Assembly (NCBI RefSeq): GCF_000328475.2 | Contig: NC_026491.1 | Span: forward strand, 547,468-611,467 | Source of the DNA: Mycosarcoma maydis | Lineage: Eukaryota; Basidiomycota; Ustilaginomycetes; Ustilaginales | DNA length: 64,000 bases | Reading direction: 5' to 3' | In this document: one piece after another, positions 21,047-31,700 of the stretch | How positions within the stretch are numbered: the stretch's first letter is position 1 | Layout: each line of letters begins with the position of its first letter | Program-made: the position numbers and the translations under genes | Notes under the pieces: model-generated | Database searches by the model: none | The model's input: the letters and a program-made list of their open reading frames with translations, nothing else | Told to the model about the DNA's origin: nothing

Positions 21047-22111
21047 ATGGGAAACTGTCTTTCTTCCTCTGATCAAAAGGAGGCCAAGGATCGGAGCGTC
21101 GCCATCGACAAGCAGATCGAAGAGGATAGCCGCAAATTCAAGAAGGAGTGCAAAATCCTTCTTCTTGGTTCGGGAGAGTCAGGCAAATCGACCATCGTCA
21201 AGCAGATGAAGATCATCCATCAAAATGGCTACACCAAGGACGAATTGTTACTCTATCGACTCACCGTCATCAAAAACCTGGTTGATTCGGCACAAGCCAT
21301 GGTTCTGGCTCTGCGAAAGTTCAAGATGGAGCCCGAGATGCCCGAGAACCGCGAAAACGTAGATGCCATTCTGCAATACCGTGTCGACGCCGATCCAGGA
21401 GCAACGCTCGATCACGCCATGGCGAGAAAGGTCGACTCACTCTGGAAGGATCCCATCGTCCCTGCGATCATGGAGCGCAGCAGCGAATTCTACCTTATGG
21501 ATAGTGCCGCCTACTTTTTCGATAATGTCAACCGCATTGGCCAGTCCGACTACGTGCCCAACGAGAACGACGTTCTTCGTGCACGATCCAAAACCACTGG
21601 TATTAGCGAGACTCGGTTCAATATGGGACAGCTTTCAATACATCTCTTTGACGTAGGAGGACAGCGTTCGGAACGTAAAAAGTGGATCCACTGCTTTGAA
21701 GCGGTGACGTCGATCATCTTTTGCGTGGCGCTGAGCGAGTACGACCAGGTGCTGTTGGAGGAAAGCGGCCAAAACCGTATGGCCGAGTCGCTCGTTCTAT
21801 TTGAATCGGTAGTCAACAGTCGTTGGTTCCTGCGCACCTCCGTCATCCTCTTTCTCAACAAGATTGACATTTTCAAGCAAAAGATTCCAAAACAGCCGCT
21901 ATCGAAATACTTTCCAGAGTACAGCGGCGGGCCGGACATCAATAAGGCGGCCAAATACATTCTTTGGCGTTTTACACAGACCAATCGAGCACGTTTGAGC
22001 ATCTACCCACATCTCACGCAGGCCACGGACACGAGTAATATTCGCCTCGTCTTTGCAGCGGTCAAAGAGACGATTCTCACCAACGCGCTCAAGGACAGCG
22101 GCATCTTGTAG
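21047..22111 (+). CDS. gpa3: Heterotrimeric G-protein alpha subunit Gpa3
   Basis: 354 residues from ATG, uninterrupted. MGNCLSS supplies Gly2 for myristoylation and Cys4 for palmitoylation at the plasma membrane. The P-loop is GSGESGKST, the switch II region [12 protein letters not shown] and the guanine-specificity motif NKID. The C-terminus ends DSGIL, without the cysteine at -4 that pertussis toxin modifies. Length and sequence agree, as I recall it, with Ustilago maydis Gpa3, the G-alpha coupling pheromone and plant-surface signals to adenylate cyclase (cAMP/PKA) and needed for mating and pathogenic development. GTP-hydrolysis residues appear intact. Its upstream region is unusually long and contains the scaffold gap. 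Confidence 0.95.
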   Translation: MGNCLSSSDQKEAKDRSVAIDKQIEEDSRKFKKECKILLLGSGESGKSTIVKQMKIIHQNGYTKDELLLYRLTVIKNLVDSAQAMVLALRKFKMEPEMPENRENVDAILQYRVDADPGATLDHAMARKVDSLWKDPIVPAIMERSSEFYLMDSAAYFFDNVNRIGQSDYVPNENDVLRARSKTTGISETRFNMGQLSIHLFDVGGQRSERKKWIHCFEAVTSIIFCVALSEYDQVLLEESGQNRMAESLVLFESVVNSRWFLRTSVILFLNKIDIFKQKIPKQPLSKYFPEYSGGPDINKAAKYILWRFTQTNRARLSIYPHLTQATDTSNIRLVFAAVKETILTNALKDSGIL

Positions 22112-24811
22112 TGAAGGTCAACAAAGCGTTGTTTCTTTTCAGGGGGCTGGTTGGACCATTGCAGCAAAACAAAACGACAACGATGAAATCCGGAGACACC
22201 GTTGACGTTTACGCTCATATCTGACAGTTGTCGCGTCGCTTTGCTCGCCTATGCTGAGGACCGACGTGCAATTCAGCCTTTCTCCTTGTCGACACCACCC
22301 CGTCTCACCTGCAGCCATCGTAATATGGCAATTCGACTGCCCGGTCATTTTCACTTCGTACACTTGTTTTAATGGAAAGCTTTACTTGTATTGTCGTCAT
22401 CATATTCGCCATCACCCTGTTCACCATCAGTCTGGTCCAACTTGTTCGCCCACCGAGCCCTGTTATTGTCACACTCTCTACTTGCTAATTTACAGCCAAT
22501 CACAGCAACATGTCACCTTATACTATGTTGTTCGGCGTGAGCAGAGAGGTAGTTGGCATTATGACCGAAATGGGGACAGAGTGTCGAGACTAGGCGGACT
22601 GCAGTGCTGCCGCCATCGAAAGTTGGCAGACGGGTTGGAGCCTTGTCACAGCATCGGTCACCGCATGGCAGTGCCAAGAGGAAACGCCTTAGCAGTAAGC
22701 AGTGGACGTGACTACGTCGATGGTTGCCTTAGAAGGTGTGCATATGATGATACTCGAGCTAGGCTAAGCCATGTCCATATGATCCGATGGTTACAAGGTG
22801 GTGTGTCACGCGGTTATCGGAACAATACTGGAACTGAGAGGTGCAAGACGCATCAGGACCGTGTTTGACCAATAGACGCTAAGGAGCGAGCGACCGCGGT
22901 CCTAGCAATCACGAATGCAGTTGTGTTACGCACGTTCAGGGTGCCTTGTGAAGCGTCACCAACAATCCGAAGCTGGAAGCTGATTATTCATGTTTGGCAG
23001 GGACTTTTTTTTTTCCTGGATGGCGCGCCATCAACGTCGTTGTCGTTGTCGTCAACAGAATCTGCAGCTTTTGTTACATCAGTCACGAGTGAGTGTCTTT
23101 CAAAATTGGACGCATCACGGGTTCAGTCTCGCCAGGGGCGGCTGCACTACTGCATCGGGAACGGTGTCTCGTGCACACGCGTGCTTGCTTCCATTTGTGC
23201 CCCCCTTTAGCAACATAAGATTGAGCTCGGCAAGCGAACAACGGTTATTGACACTCGTGACTGACATTTTTCAACCAGATTCTGCAGACTCATGACTTGT
23301 CTAGTGCTGTCCCTGCTTTGTAGCCTTTTAGCCTTGGTTATCTATGGCCAACTCGAGACTCGCGCTTGTACTGTATTTCTGGATTCTGCGATTTTGTGAT
23401 TTTGCTGCTGCGGTGCCGCTGTGGTGAACAACATTACACGATATTTTCGTCGATTCACGATTCATGGTTTGCCAAAAAAAGCGGCCTGCCGAGCCACTTG
23501 CATCACTCACGGCTCACGACCGACTGCAACAGCGACGCAGCCGCGATTTGCCAGACCAAAGTCGTTTCAGTGCGAGTCGCTAACTCGGCTATTCCGCCGC
23601 TGGTCTGACGGCACTGCGCTTCAAGACTTGCTTGCTTAGCTGGTGCTGAGCTGGTGCTGGTGCTGGTGCCGGTGCAGCCTATTTAACCACTCTGTCACTG
23701 CTGTTCACGGTTTGTGATTCACTGTTCTCTCATGGTTTAGCACTTGAGTTATGTGCGTGTCGCAACCACACACGCTGTACATCCTCACTTACTGATGCTG
23801 CCACCGTGTGTGCTACCTTGTTGTCCGCCTATCCGCCTGCCCACCTGCCTGCCTGCCTGCCCGCCGACAACCGTTAGTTCACGATTGATTCACGATTTGC
23901 CTCTTTGGGATTCATGATTCGATTCGTGATTGTGTTGGCTGCCTCCCTGCCTGCCTCATGTTGCTCCTTGCTTGCTTCGGAACCTTCTTTTCTTTGACTC
24001 CCGCCGGTCGCCCATCCACACTACAACTTTGAATACAGGAACTCTACCACGTACTGTACTCACTGCACAGTACGCCGCACCTTGCCCCTGACCTCGCTTT
24101 CTCCCCCGAACTTGGTTGGGCTTTCACCACCGTTCATCTCTGGCGGCCACTTTCCTTGTTCATTCTCGCGATCGTTCACACCATCGCCATCGGTGTTACT
24201 CGCCATTTCAACGAACCTCCATAGCATACCATCAAACCCGGCTTGGGCAACTGGCATTGCTATTCACCCTGCCTTTACTTCTTGGCGTACTGCAAATGGT
24301 GCAGCTGCTTGCTGTTGATCACCGTCAACGCTGATCGCGTCCGTTGGACATCTTTGCTTCTCGCTTGCGATCAACTTCATCTTCCTGGCCGTTGCGAATG
24401 CTCTGCTCCTGGTCGTAGCCACGCTTCTCGCAACTGCGTCGGCGGGAAACGCTCCCAGCACACTCTCGCTCCACCTCGGCATTCTCTTCCAACCCCACGA
24501 GCCACCCTGCTTCCGCTATCTTCATGCGCGATCTACCATGCAACTGCGGCTGTGGCCTAAATGCTGCCAGTTCTAGCCGACCTTCAGCACTCAGCCCCCT
24601 CTCACCTCGTATGCCCTCGCATCCAAAATCAATCGAAAATTGCTCACCTCACTCTGCTTCAAAGCAACCCGAGTCAGTCTATTCCGCCCAACTGTACACC
24701 AGACATCATATCTCCCAATCCCTCTTGGAGTCCGCCAACATGGAAAGGGGTGGCCATTCTCAACTTGTACAACCTCTCGTTCTGAGGAGGCGTGTCGATG
24801 CACTTTCATCG
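22112..24811. other. Gene-free region between gpa3 and the membrane-protein gene
   Basis: Contains the gpa3 3' flank and the next gene's leader. Seen here are a GGTGCT-type short array (about 23641-23675), CCTG/CCTGCC repeats (about 23835-23865 and 23940-23957) and a cluster of CACGATT/ATTCGTGA motifs at 23878-23934. Open frames found here show no protein-like conservation or domain. Confidence 0.5.
23878..23934. repeat. Cluster of TTCACGATT / ATTCGTGATT motifs
   Basis: Four copies or variants of the dispersed element in 57 bases (TTCACGATTGATTCACGATT ... GATTCGATTCGTGATT). Confidence 0.75.
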
Positions 24812-27103
24812 ATGAGCGCGGTCTTCCCGCTAATCATTGCGCTCATCTGCGCGTGCTTCACCAGTGTAGTAGTCGGCATTACACCTCCTGTCCCTACCCA
24901 CACAAATGGTATTGTCAACCTCACGCTTGCTTCCGACTTCCGCAGTCTAGCACTACCAACACTCTCACCCTACCGATTTTCAGATGCAAACGAAATGAAG
25001 CAACTTGCCGCGGTTGCCACTGGCACTGCAGACTCTAGTGATCCGCCGAATCACAACGTCAACGTTCAAGTTTCGCAGCCTACCATGTGCCAGCCCATGA
25101 ACATCACCTTTGATCCCAGCCGCGGCACTCCGCCCTATACGGTCATGGTCACCGCCGAGGACTACTGGCCCGTAACATTCAGCCTGCCTGCATCGTACGA
25201 TGACGCCTCCAAGGATTTGTGGCTCTATCAGTACTCTGTCCCCCTCTACAGCGGAAATACCTCCAATCCTAACATGCTCGTATCGGTCACCGACTCGACC
25301 GGCCTTATGTCCAACTCTTCCAGCTTTGTCCAAGCGCTCAGTCCAGTCAACGGCGCCACTTGCGCCCCAATGGAGTACACCAGCTCCTTTTACTTCTACA
25401 CCGAGCGTCCCGCCTCCATGTGCCAAGACTACGAGATCTTCTGGAACGGCAGCTATGCACCTCCTATCTCCACCATCTTTCTACCCGAGGCAGCTCCACC
25501 CCTCTACGTAGCATCCCCGCCCTCTGCTACAAACAACATGACTTGGCAAGTCGCCATGACTGGAGGCACACGCTTTCTAATGACCATGGCCGACAGTCGC
25601 GCAGTCAATGGCAACGCCGGCGTTTCCAAGCTAAACATTGTTGCCCTCAACGAATACTTTAGCAGCTCCTGCGTCGCAGAGGCCGACTACCCGCACAACA
25701 TTTTTGCTCCCACCACCACTGCTGGCCGCGCCTCCATCTTTCCGGATGCAACCTCCACCGTCGCATCCGTGACCACGAATGGCGACATGATTGCCACTGT
25801 CACTGTGATCGAGACTATCAAGAATGGTCGAAGAGTCCACGACAATGGCGGAGGACTCTCTGGCGTTGGTTTCCTTGTTCTCATGATTGTCGTCTTTGCT
25901 AGCATTGTCGTGATCAGCGCTGCCGTTGGCTGGTTCTGGTTTCGAAGGCGCCAGAAGCGCAAACAGAACATTCGAGCCTGGGATCTGCCCAACACTGATC
26001 CATCTGTGCCGTTCAGTGCCGACCCCAACATGCCCATCGCGCCGGACATCTTCGGCCGTAACGTCACTCGACAGGCCTCCACCGCCGCCAGCTCTCGCGA
26101 AACAAGGGCAGAAGACCATAACAGCGTCTCGGGCGTCAGCAACAATTACGACCCTGTCTCGCTGACCTCTCGACCCCTCACACACGCTTCGTCTGTTCGT
26201 GGTTCACTGCGTAGCTGGACTTCGAGTGCCCTTGAACAGTTACACCTTGCCACAGGCGTGCAAAACAGCCGTCACCCAAACGCAACCGCTGATGACTACG
26301 CCATGATGGATGCTGCAGCTGGACGAGGCGCTTCTAACAACCACCATGCTCGAATTGTGGCCGGAGGAAACATATCCAACGGCTCGTCAGAAGCGTGGTC
26401 TCCCGTTGGCTCAATCCCGCGTCCATTTGGCTTCTACTCGGACGATCCACAGATGCAAGACATTGCCGCACATCATGGGATGTTGCTTCATTACCGTACG
26501 GGCAGTCCACCTGCGGCTTCTCGCACCACCAGTTCGGACAGTACCTCGATCAAATCGACACGCGTTGGACCTGGCCCAACGTACCGTCCGGATGAGGCCT
26601 CGCAAGCCGCTTACCAGGATCTGCTGGCCGGTAATTCTTCACCTATCAGTGGTGGGGACCGCACCTTTCCTTTTAGCGCAACCCGAATGCAGACGACTGG
26701 CACCGCCCAGTCACCTAGTTCGAGGACGCATGGTTGGGCCGAAATTTTGGAGAGCGATGATCAGTCTGCCCGCATCGTTCGTCATGCTGATGCAGGTCTC
26801 TTACTTGATGACAACGACAACGGCGACGAGCCCATCGATTTGCGATCAGGTCGATTGATGGAGTTGCCACCTCAGTATGATACGATTCATCCCAGCACAA
26901 GGTTGCAGCAGGAACCTGTGCGCGTTGGAGACCAGCCGTTGAATGAGAATCCTTTCGCCTCTCCGCCAACGCGAAGTCCGCAAGGGCACACACACGGTCT
27001 CGCCTCGATTGACATCTCGGATGCTGGCTATCGTTCTGCTGAAGTGCATGCCGCGGACCTGGTCGACGAAAACGACGACGAGTCGGCTTTCTGGGCGCAA
27101 TGA
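24812..27103 (+). CDS. Single-pass type I membrane protein with large cytoplasmic tail, unknown function
   Basis: The frame is open from ATG 24524, but the ATG at 24812 (codon 97 of that frame) gives a textbook signal peptide (MSAVFPLIIALICACFTSVVVG), so I prefer it: 763 residues. The ectodomain (about 25-345) has many N-glycosylation sequons and a conserved-looking module (CQPMNITFDPSRGTPPYTVM, then a Cys-containing second half). One transmembrane helix lies near 351-378 (GVGFLVLMIVVFASIVVISAAV), followed by the basic stop-transfer FRRRQKRKQ. The tail of about 385 residues is Ser/Pro-rich with possible phosphorylation sites. The layout resembles fungal Axl2/Skg6-like cell-surface proteins, but I do not recognise the family. 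Alternative start: ATG 24740. Confidence 0.75.
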   Translation: MSAVFPLIIALICACFTSVVVGITPPVPTHTNGIVNLTLASDFRSLALPTLSPYRFSDANEMKQLAAVATGTADSSDPPNHNVNVQVSQPTMCQPMNITFDPSRGTPPYTVMVTAEDYWPVTFSLPASYDDASKDLWLYQYSVPLYSGNTSNPNMLVSVTDSTGLMSNSSSFVQALSPVNGATCAPMEYTSSFYFYTERPASMCQDYEIFWNGSYAPPISTIFLPEAAPPLYVASPPSATNNMTWQVAMTGGTRFLMTMADSRAVNGNAGVSKLNIVALNEYFSSSCVAEADYPHNIFAPTTTAGRASIFPDATSTVASVTTNGDMIATVTVIETIKNGRRVHDNGGGLSGVGFLVLMIVVFASIVVISAAVGWFWFRRRQKRKQNIRAWDLPNTDPSVPFSADPNMPIAPDIFGRNVTRQASTAASSRETRAEDHNSVSGVSNNYDPVSLTSRPLTHASSVRGSLRSWTSSALEQLHLATGVQNSRHPNATADDYAMMDAAAGRGASNNHHARIVAGGNISNGSSEAWSPVGSIPRPFGFYSDDPQMQDIAAHHGMLLHYRTGSPPAASRTTSSDSTSIKSTRVGPGPTYRPDEASQAAYQDLLAGNSSPISGGDRTFPFSATRMQTTGTAQSPSSRTHGWAEILESDDQSARIVRHADAGLLLDDNDNGDEPIDLRSGRLMELPPQYDTIHPSTRLQQEPVRVGDQPLNENPFASPPTRSPQGHTHGLASIDISDAGYRSAEVHAADLVDENDDESAFWAQ

Positions 27104-27693
27104 TCTGCACCCTTTGCTCAATCTTCTATCTGAAGCCACAGTCTGCGCTGGGTTTTCAAGGACCCACGTATATGCACAAGTCTCGCATCTTTACGATTCA
27201 TAGCTAGACTTGATTCTGTTCGCGGGGTTTTTTGTTTTGTTTTGGATTTTACCTCATACCCTGGATTCACAGCCGTTCGTTTGAGCTTCTATGGGCTTCG
27301 TGCTTAAGGGGACACGCATTCGACTGTCCACCACTTGTATACTAGACTCTGTATTCTTCATGTATCATTTTGTTCTAATGTATTGTCCTTGTGAACGACA
27401 GATGGGGAAAGGTGGAATCGCGAGGTTCTTGTGAGCGCGTCCAGAGCCGATGCACGATGATCTATTAGGGTAACTTTATGTGAGCAGGAGCGAGAATTCA
27501 CGATTCACGATTTCATTCGTGATTGGAAAAATACATGATACGTTGTGAAATGACGTGCTCAAGCGATGTGCATCGAGCATGTGCATAGATAATCGCGAAG
27601 ATTTGTGGGGCAAGATTGACGACTGGTCCGATTCAAGGCTTGTTGGTTTACCACGATATAGGTTCAAGATTGCGGACGAGCTGGTAGGGCAAG
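27104..27693. other. Intergenic region before the mitochondrial carrier gene
   Basis: About 590 bases: the 3' flank of the membrane-protein gene, a motif cluster at 27495-27525, and the carrier leader. No coding frame is supported. Confidence 0.5.
27495..27525. repeat. ATTCACGATTCACGATT plus ATTCGTGATT motif group
   Basis: Two direct copies and one inverted copy of the dispersed element within 31 bases. Confidence 0.8.
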
Positions 27694-28635
27694 ATGACAG
27701 AGGACGAACTGCGCGCGACGGGGGGTGAGCGACGTGGATTTGGGATACCGAGCGTCGACCTTGTGGCGGGCTCTGTTGCGGGTGCAGCGCAAGTGGTGGT
27801 TGGACAACCACTAGATACGGTCAAGGTTCGCACGCAGATTGCGGCACCAGCAACGTATCGTGGACCTATGGACGTGCTGACGCGTACGGTGGCGAGTGAA
27901 GGCGTGTTGGCCTTGTACAAAGGCATGGCATCGCCTTTGCTCGGTATTGCTGCGCAGAATGCGCTGCTGTTCAGCGCATTCCAGTCGGCCAAACGGCTCA
28001 TCTCCCCCCACACACACGAGCTTTCCACAGCACAGATCGCTGCAGCTGGTGCCATAGCCGGTGGTATCAACTCGATCCTCTCGTCGCCCGTCGAGCTGTT
28101 CAAGATCCGTATGCAGGCACAGATCACGTCTCGCAATAACCCTACCAGCCACGAGAAACTCAGCGCTGTAGCGCGCCAAGTCTACACACAGCACGGCATA
28201 CGAAACGGCGTAATGCGCGGATTCTGGATCACGCTAATGCGCGAACTCCCCGCGTACGCCGGCTTCTACACCGGCTTCGAACTCGCCAAATCCACACTAC
28301 GCCACCTACGCTCGCATCCCAACGACGCAACACCGCTCCCCATCTGGGCACTCATGCTCAGCGGCTCCGTCGGCGGAATCCTCAACTGGCTCGCTTGCTA
28401 CCCGCTCGACGTCCTCAAATCCCGCATACAGCTCACCCACCATCCCCTCCCCAAACGCTTCGGCGGCCCCCTCCTCTTCAACTACATTTCCCAAGAAGCT
28501 AAAGCCCTCTACACCTCCCAAGGCGCACGCGCCTTCTTCGTCGGTCTCACCCCCACCTTGTTACGAGCCATCCCCGCCGCTGCAGCCACTTTCACCACGT
28601 TTGAACTCGTCAAAAATGCTTTGCAAGAAGCATAG
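27694..28635 (+). CDS. Mitochondrial carrier family (SLC25) transporter, carnitine/basic amino-acid type
   Basis: 313 residues, the usual length of the family, from a true ATG. Three tandem repeats each carry a Px[D/E]xx[K/R] signature: PLDTVK (about 39-44), PVELFK (about 132-137) and PLDVLK (about 237-242). Six transmembrane helices are expected in the inner mitochondrial membrane. The even-helix contact site RELPAYAGFY in helix 4 (Arg-Glu) is of the kind found in carnitine/acylcarnitine and ornithine/basic amino-acid carriers (Crc1, Ort1, Ymc1 group). The exact substrate cannot be set from sequence. The gene converges with the Rho GEF gene with only 122 bases between stops. Confidence 0.9.
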   Translation: MTEDELRATGGERRGFGIPSVDLVAGSVAGAAQVVVGQPLDTVKVRTQIAAPATYRGPMDVLTRTVASEGVLALYKGMASPLLGIAAQNALLFSAFQSAKRLISPHTHELSTAQIAAAGAIAGGINSILSSPVELFKIRMQAQITSRNNPTSHEKLSAVARQVYTQHGIRNGVMRGFWITLMRELPAYAGFYTGFELAKSTLRHLRSHPNDATPLPIWALMLSGSVGGILNWLACYPLDVLKSRIQLTHHPLPKRFGGPLLFNYISQEAKALYTSQGARAFFVGLTPTLLRAIPAAAATFTTFELVKNALQEA

Positions 28636-28757
28636 CACTCATGACTCACCACCAATCACATGTTCTCCAAACCCACACAATCACACCCGAAGCAAACCAT
28701 GAATGGTGACATGCAGCTTGACATGAGAGTGCAAAAACAGAGCACAGTGCCACATCC

Positions 28758-31700
28758 TCAGGACAGAGGTACAAAATTTTCCCGTTCCACCCACCCGATA
28801 ACGCCGTGTTCGGAACGCCCGAACATGTGAGTACTGTCCTGCTGCACCACGCTGAAAAGGTCACCGACGGCATACTCGATGAAAGGGTATCCGTCTTTGG
28901 CCTCGTCGCTGCTGCGCGCTCCGCTGTTAGCGACAGCTGCCATGGTACCCATGATCTTCATCGCTTGCGACGCTGCATCGTCAGTCACCTCACCGCGCTG
29001 CTCAGATGCCGAGCTGAAGTTGGCGTCAGATCGATCAAAAAGGCCAGAGTTGAAGGTGAGAGCGGGCAGCATCGGCGGCGCAACAGCTCCGCCAGCGCTC
29101 GCAGCGTCGGCGACCAGCGGTGTATCTTTGCTGATCGGCGTGGGAGGATCCGAGCCGGGCACGTCGACAAAGCTGTCCGTGGCTGTATCCGTGGACTGCG
29201 AATTTTTGCGTGAGCCTACGGCTGAGCTGCTTCCCACGGATCGGAGCAGCCCGATGAGACCGCCTCCAGACTTGGTGGAACGCAGAGTCGACGGGCCGGA
29301 TGGCGGCTGCTGAGCTCCGATGGGTGCAGGCGACCCGAGCAACGACTGTTGATGGAGCTGCGGGGACAGCGATGCGCGCGAAAGAGACCCAAGTGGTGGA
29401 GTCGCTAGCGGACTTGGGCTAGTGCGTGCAGCGAAGGCCTCCAACAGCTCCTCTGAACCCACTGCGGTGATCGACTCGATTTGCTGGCTTATGCTCGTGG
29501 CGTCCGGCACATTCGAGGCAAACTCGGAGTCCGGCAGGGCTTGCGTCGATTGCAGCGGCGAAAAGTGGTTGGTACTCGATGGGCTCAGATTGCCTAACGC
29601 CAGCAACTCGCTGTCCGTGCTCATTGAAGCATTTCGAGAACGGCGCTCGTCCGCCACTCCTGACACAATGCCCAGAGACTCGGCAAATTCGCTCATGCTG
29701 CTGTGTAATGGCCAAAAGATTTTAACCGTGTTGACGTGGCGCATCGACTGTTCATCCGTCTCCTCGTTGACGGCGATATCCGTGTTACCCTCCGGCCCGT
29801 ATTCTTGCCAGAAACCGATGAGCGCACGATGAACGCCAAGATGGTACGAAGCTTGGGTGCGCGAAAGCGACTCGATGCAGAGGTCCAACAACGTCTGCAC
29901 GCCGTAGTTGAACTGCGGCAACTCGTTCATCAGCTGCATGTGAAGCGCGATGAACGCGTTGGCGCTCTCTGTGAGCTTCTTGTCCACGGTTTTGGAGCTG
30001 CCACGGGTAGTCTCAGCTCTGTAGCGCGTGTAGTCTGGCTCACGATCATCGCGTTTCGCAATGACGGCTTGCGGTAGAGAAAATAGAGCAGCGATGCGCT
30101 GTAAGGCGGGTATCAAGCTGGTACGGAATTCGACATCCAGTTGAGACCAGAACTCGCCAAGGAACGTGGTTTCGACGAGCTGAACAAAGGCGCAGACGCG
30201 AGCCTCGGCCTCTGTATTGGCAATCATCCCATCCACTGCAAACGTACGGGACCAAGATCCAAGGAGCTGGAGCTGAGCTATGTGGGCGTCCTTGACGCTT
30301 GCTGACCAAGCCAGGCATCTTTTTGCGAACGTACTCGTCGCCTTCTCAAGCTGACGGAACTGGGCGACCAACTCCTTGTATTGGCCGTCATCAGCGAGCA
30401 CATCCTCTGCTGGGCCAAGCACGAGCTTCTTGACCTTTTCCTGACGCCGTAAGAGCTTCTTGGTGGCACCGTGCTGCATCCGCTGACTGGTGCTTCGTTT
30501 AGCAGTTTTGCCGCTGACTATCTGGTCCACTAGATCCTTACGTTTCTTGACCTCGTTAATGTTGTCCGCTACCTTCTGAATCTCGACAGATGCTGCCGAA
30601 AGGTTTTCGATGTCTGGGTGCTTGTGGCTTGTGGACGCCAGAATCTCCTTCAGAAGAAGAGGATACTTGAGAACACGCTGAACAGGTTTGATCAGCAAGG
30701 AAGAAAGATCCCATGCGTTTGTATACGCTCGTGCAGCCAGAGTGCATTCGCTGAGGAAAGCGCCAACTTTGGGTTGCGAACTTGTCAGCTCTTGCAGCTT
30801 AGCCATGGACGCCTCGTGTCGCGAACAATAAGCCGAGTAAACCTGCTCGATCCTCGGCATGAGCTTTAGGAACGCTTGGCCGACTCGATCCGTTTCTGCC
30901 TCCTCCACTACTTCGCCCTGAGCAAGCAGTTGACTAGCGTCCTCTGGTGCTCCATTGCAGATCTTACCGACTGCGCCCTCGAGGACTACGACCATCTCGT
31001 CCGCAAATGCAGCACAAGACTCGAGCTGCGCAAAGACGATGCGCACGTCGGATGCACTAAAGGGCGCGTCGGCCGATCCAGCTGCAAGGCCGTCGACGGG
31101 TGCGGCTAGGCCAGGCGAGAAGATCCCGGAAGAAGTTGACAAGGTCGGAGTTGCGGGCGTAGAAGAGAGAGGCGAGACATTGTAGCTTGGCAAAGATGTC
31201 GTTGTGCCTAAGTGTAGCTTGGCACCGGAGCTAGGTGACAGTGGATTCCCATCGATGGAGAAGTGAATGGGTAGGCCACCTGCAGAGGTGGGGTGACTCG
31301 AAAGCGCGAATTGACTCGCGTCAGAGGTCTGCGAGCTCTGCGAAGAAACGGTGTACATGGAAGAACGGTTGCTCGGGTTGCTCGATGCAAGTGAGGTCAA
31401 AGATGCAGCCTGGTTGGACGAGCTGGTATGTACGAGATTTCCACCCGCGGTTCCATCCGCCGATGCATTACGAAAGAGCGTACGCTGAGGCGCGTAGCTT
31501 CTACCTGATGGAACTGCTGCGGCAGGACTCAGGACTGATGCGCTTCCACGCTGTTGCAGATGCGGTTGCGAGGACCGACTGTGTGAGGAGGGCTCTGGCG
31601 AAGTAAGCTGCGAAAAGATGCTAGCGGATCGGACGCTCAACGGCGATAGAGGTGCAGTGATGCCGGCTCTCATCTTTGCTCTTGCCAGATAGATATCGCG

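Noticed and set aside
22251..22868. 205-codon plus-strand frame downstream of gpa3
   Set aside because: Rich in His/Cys/Arg of the kind produced by chance in GC-rich non-coding DNA; no recognisable motif.
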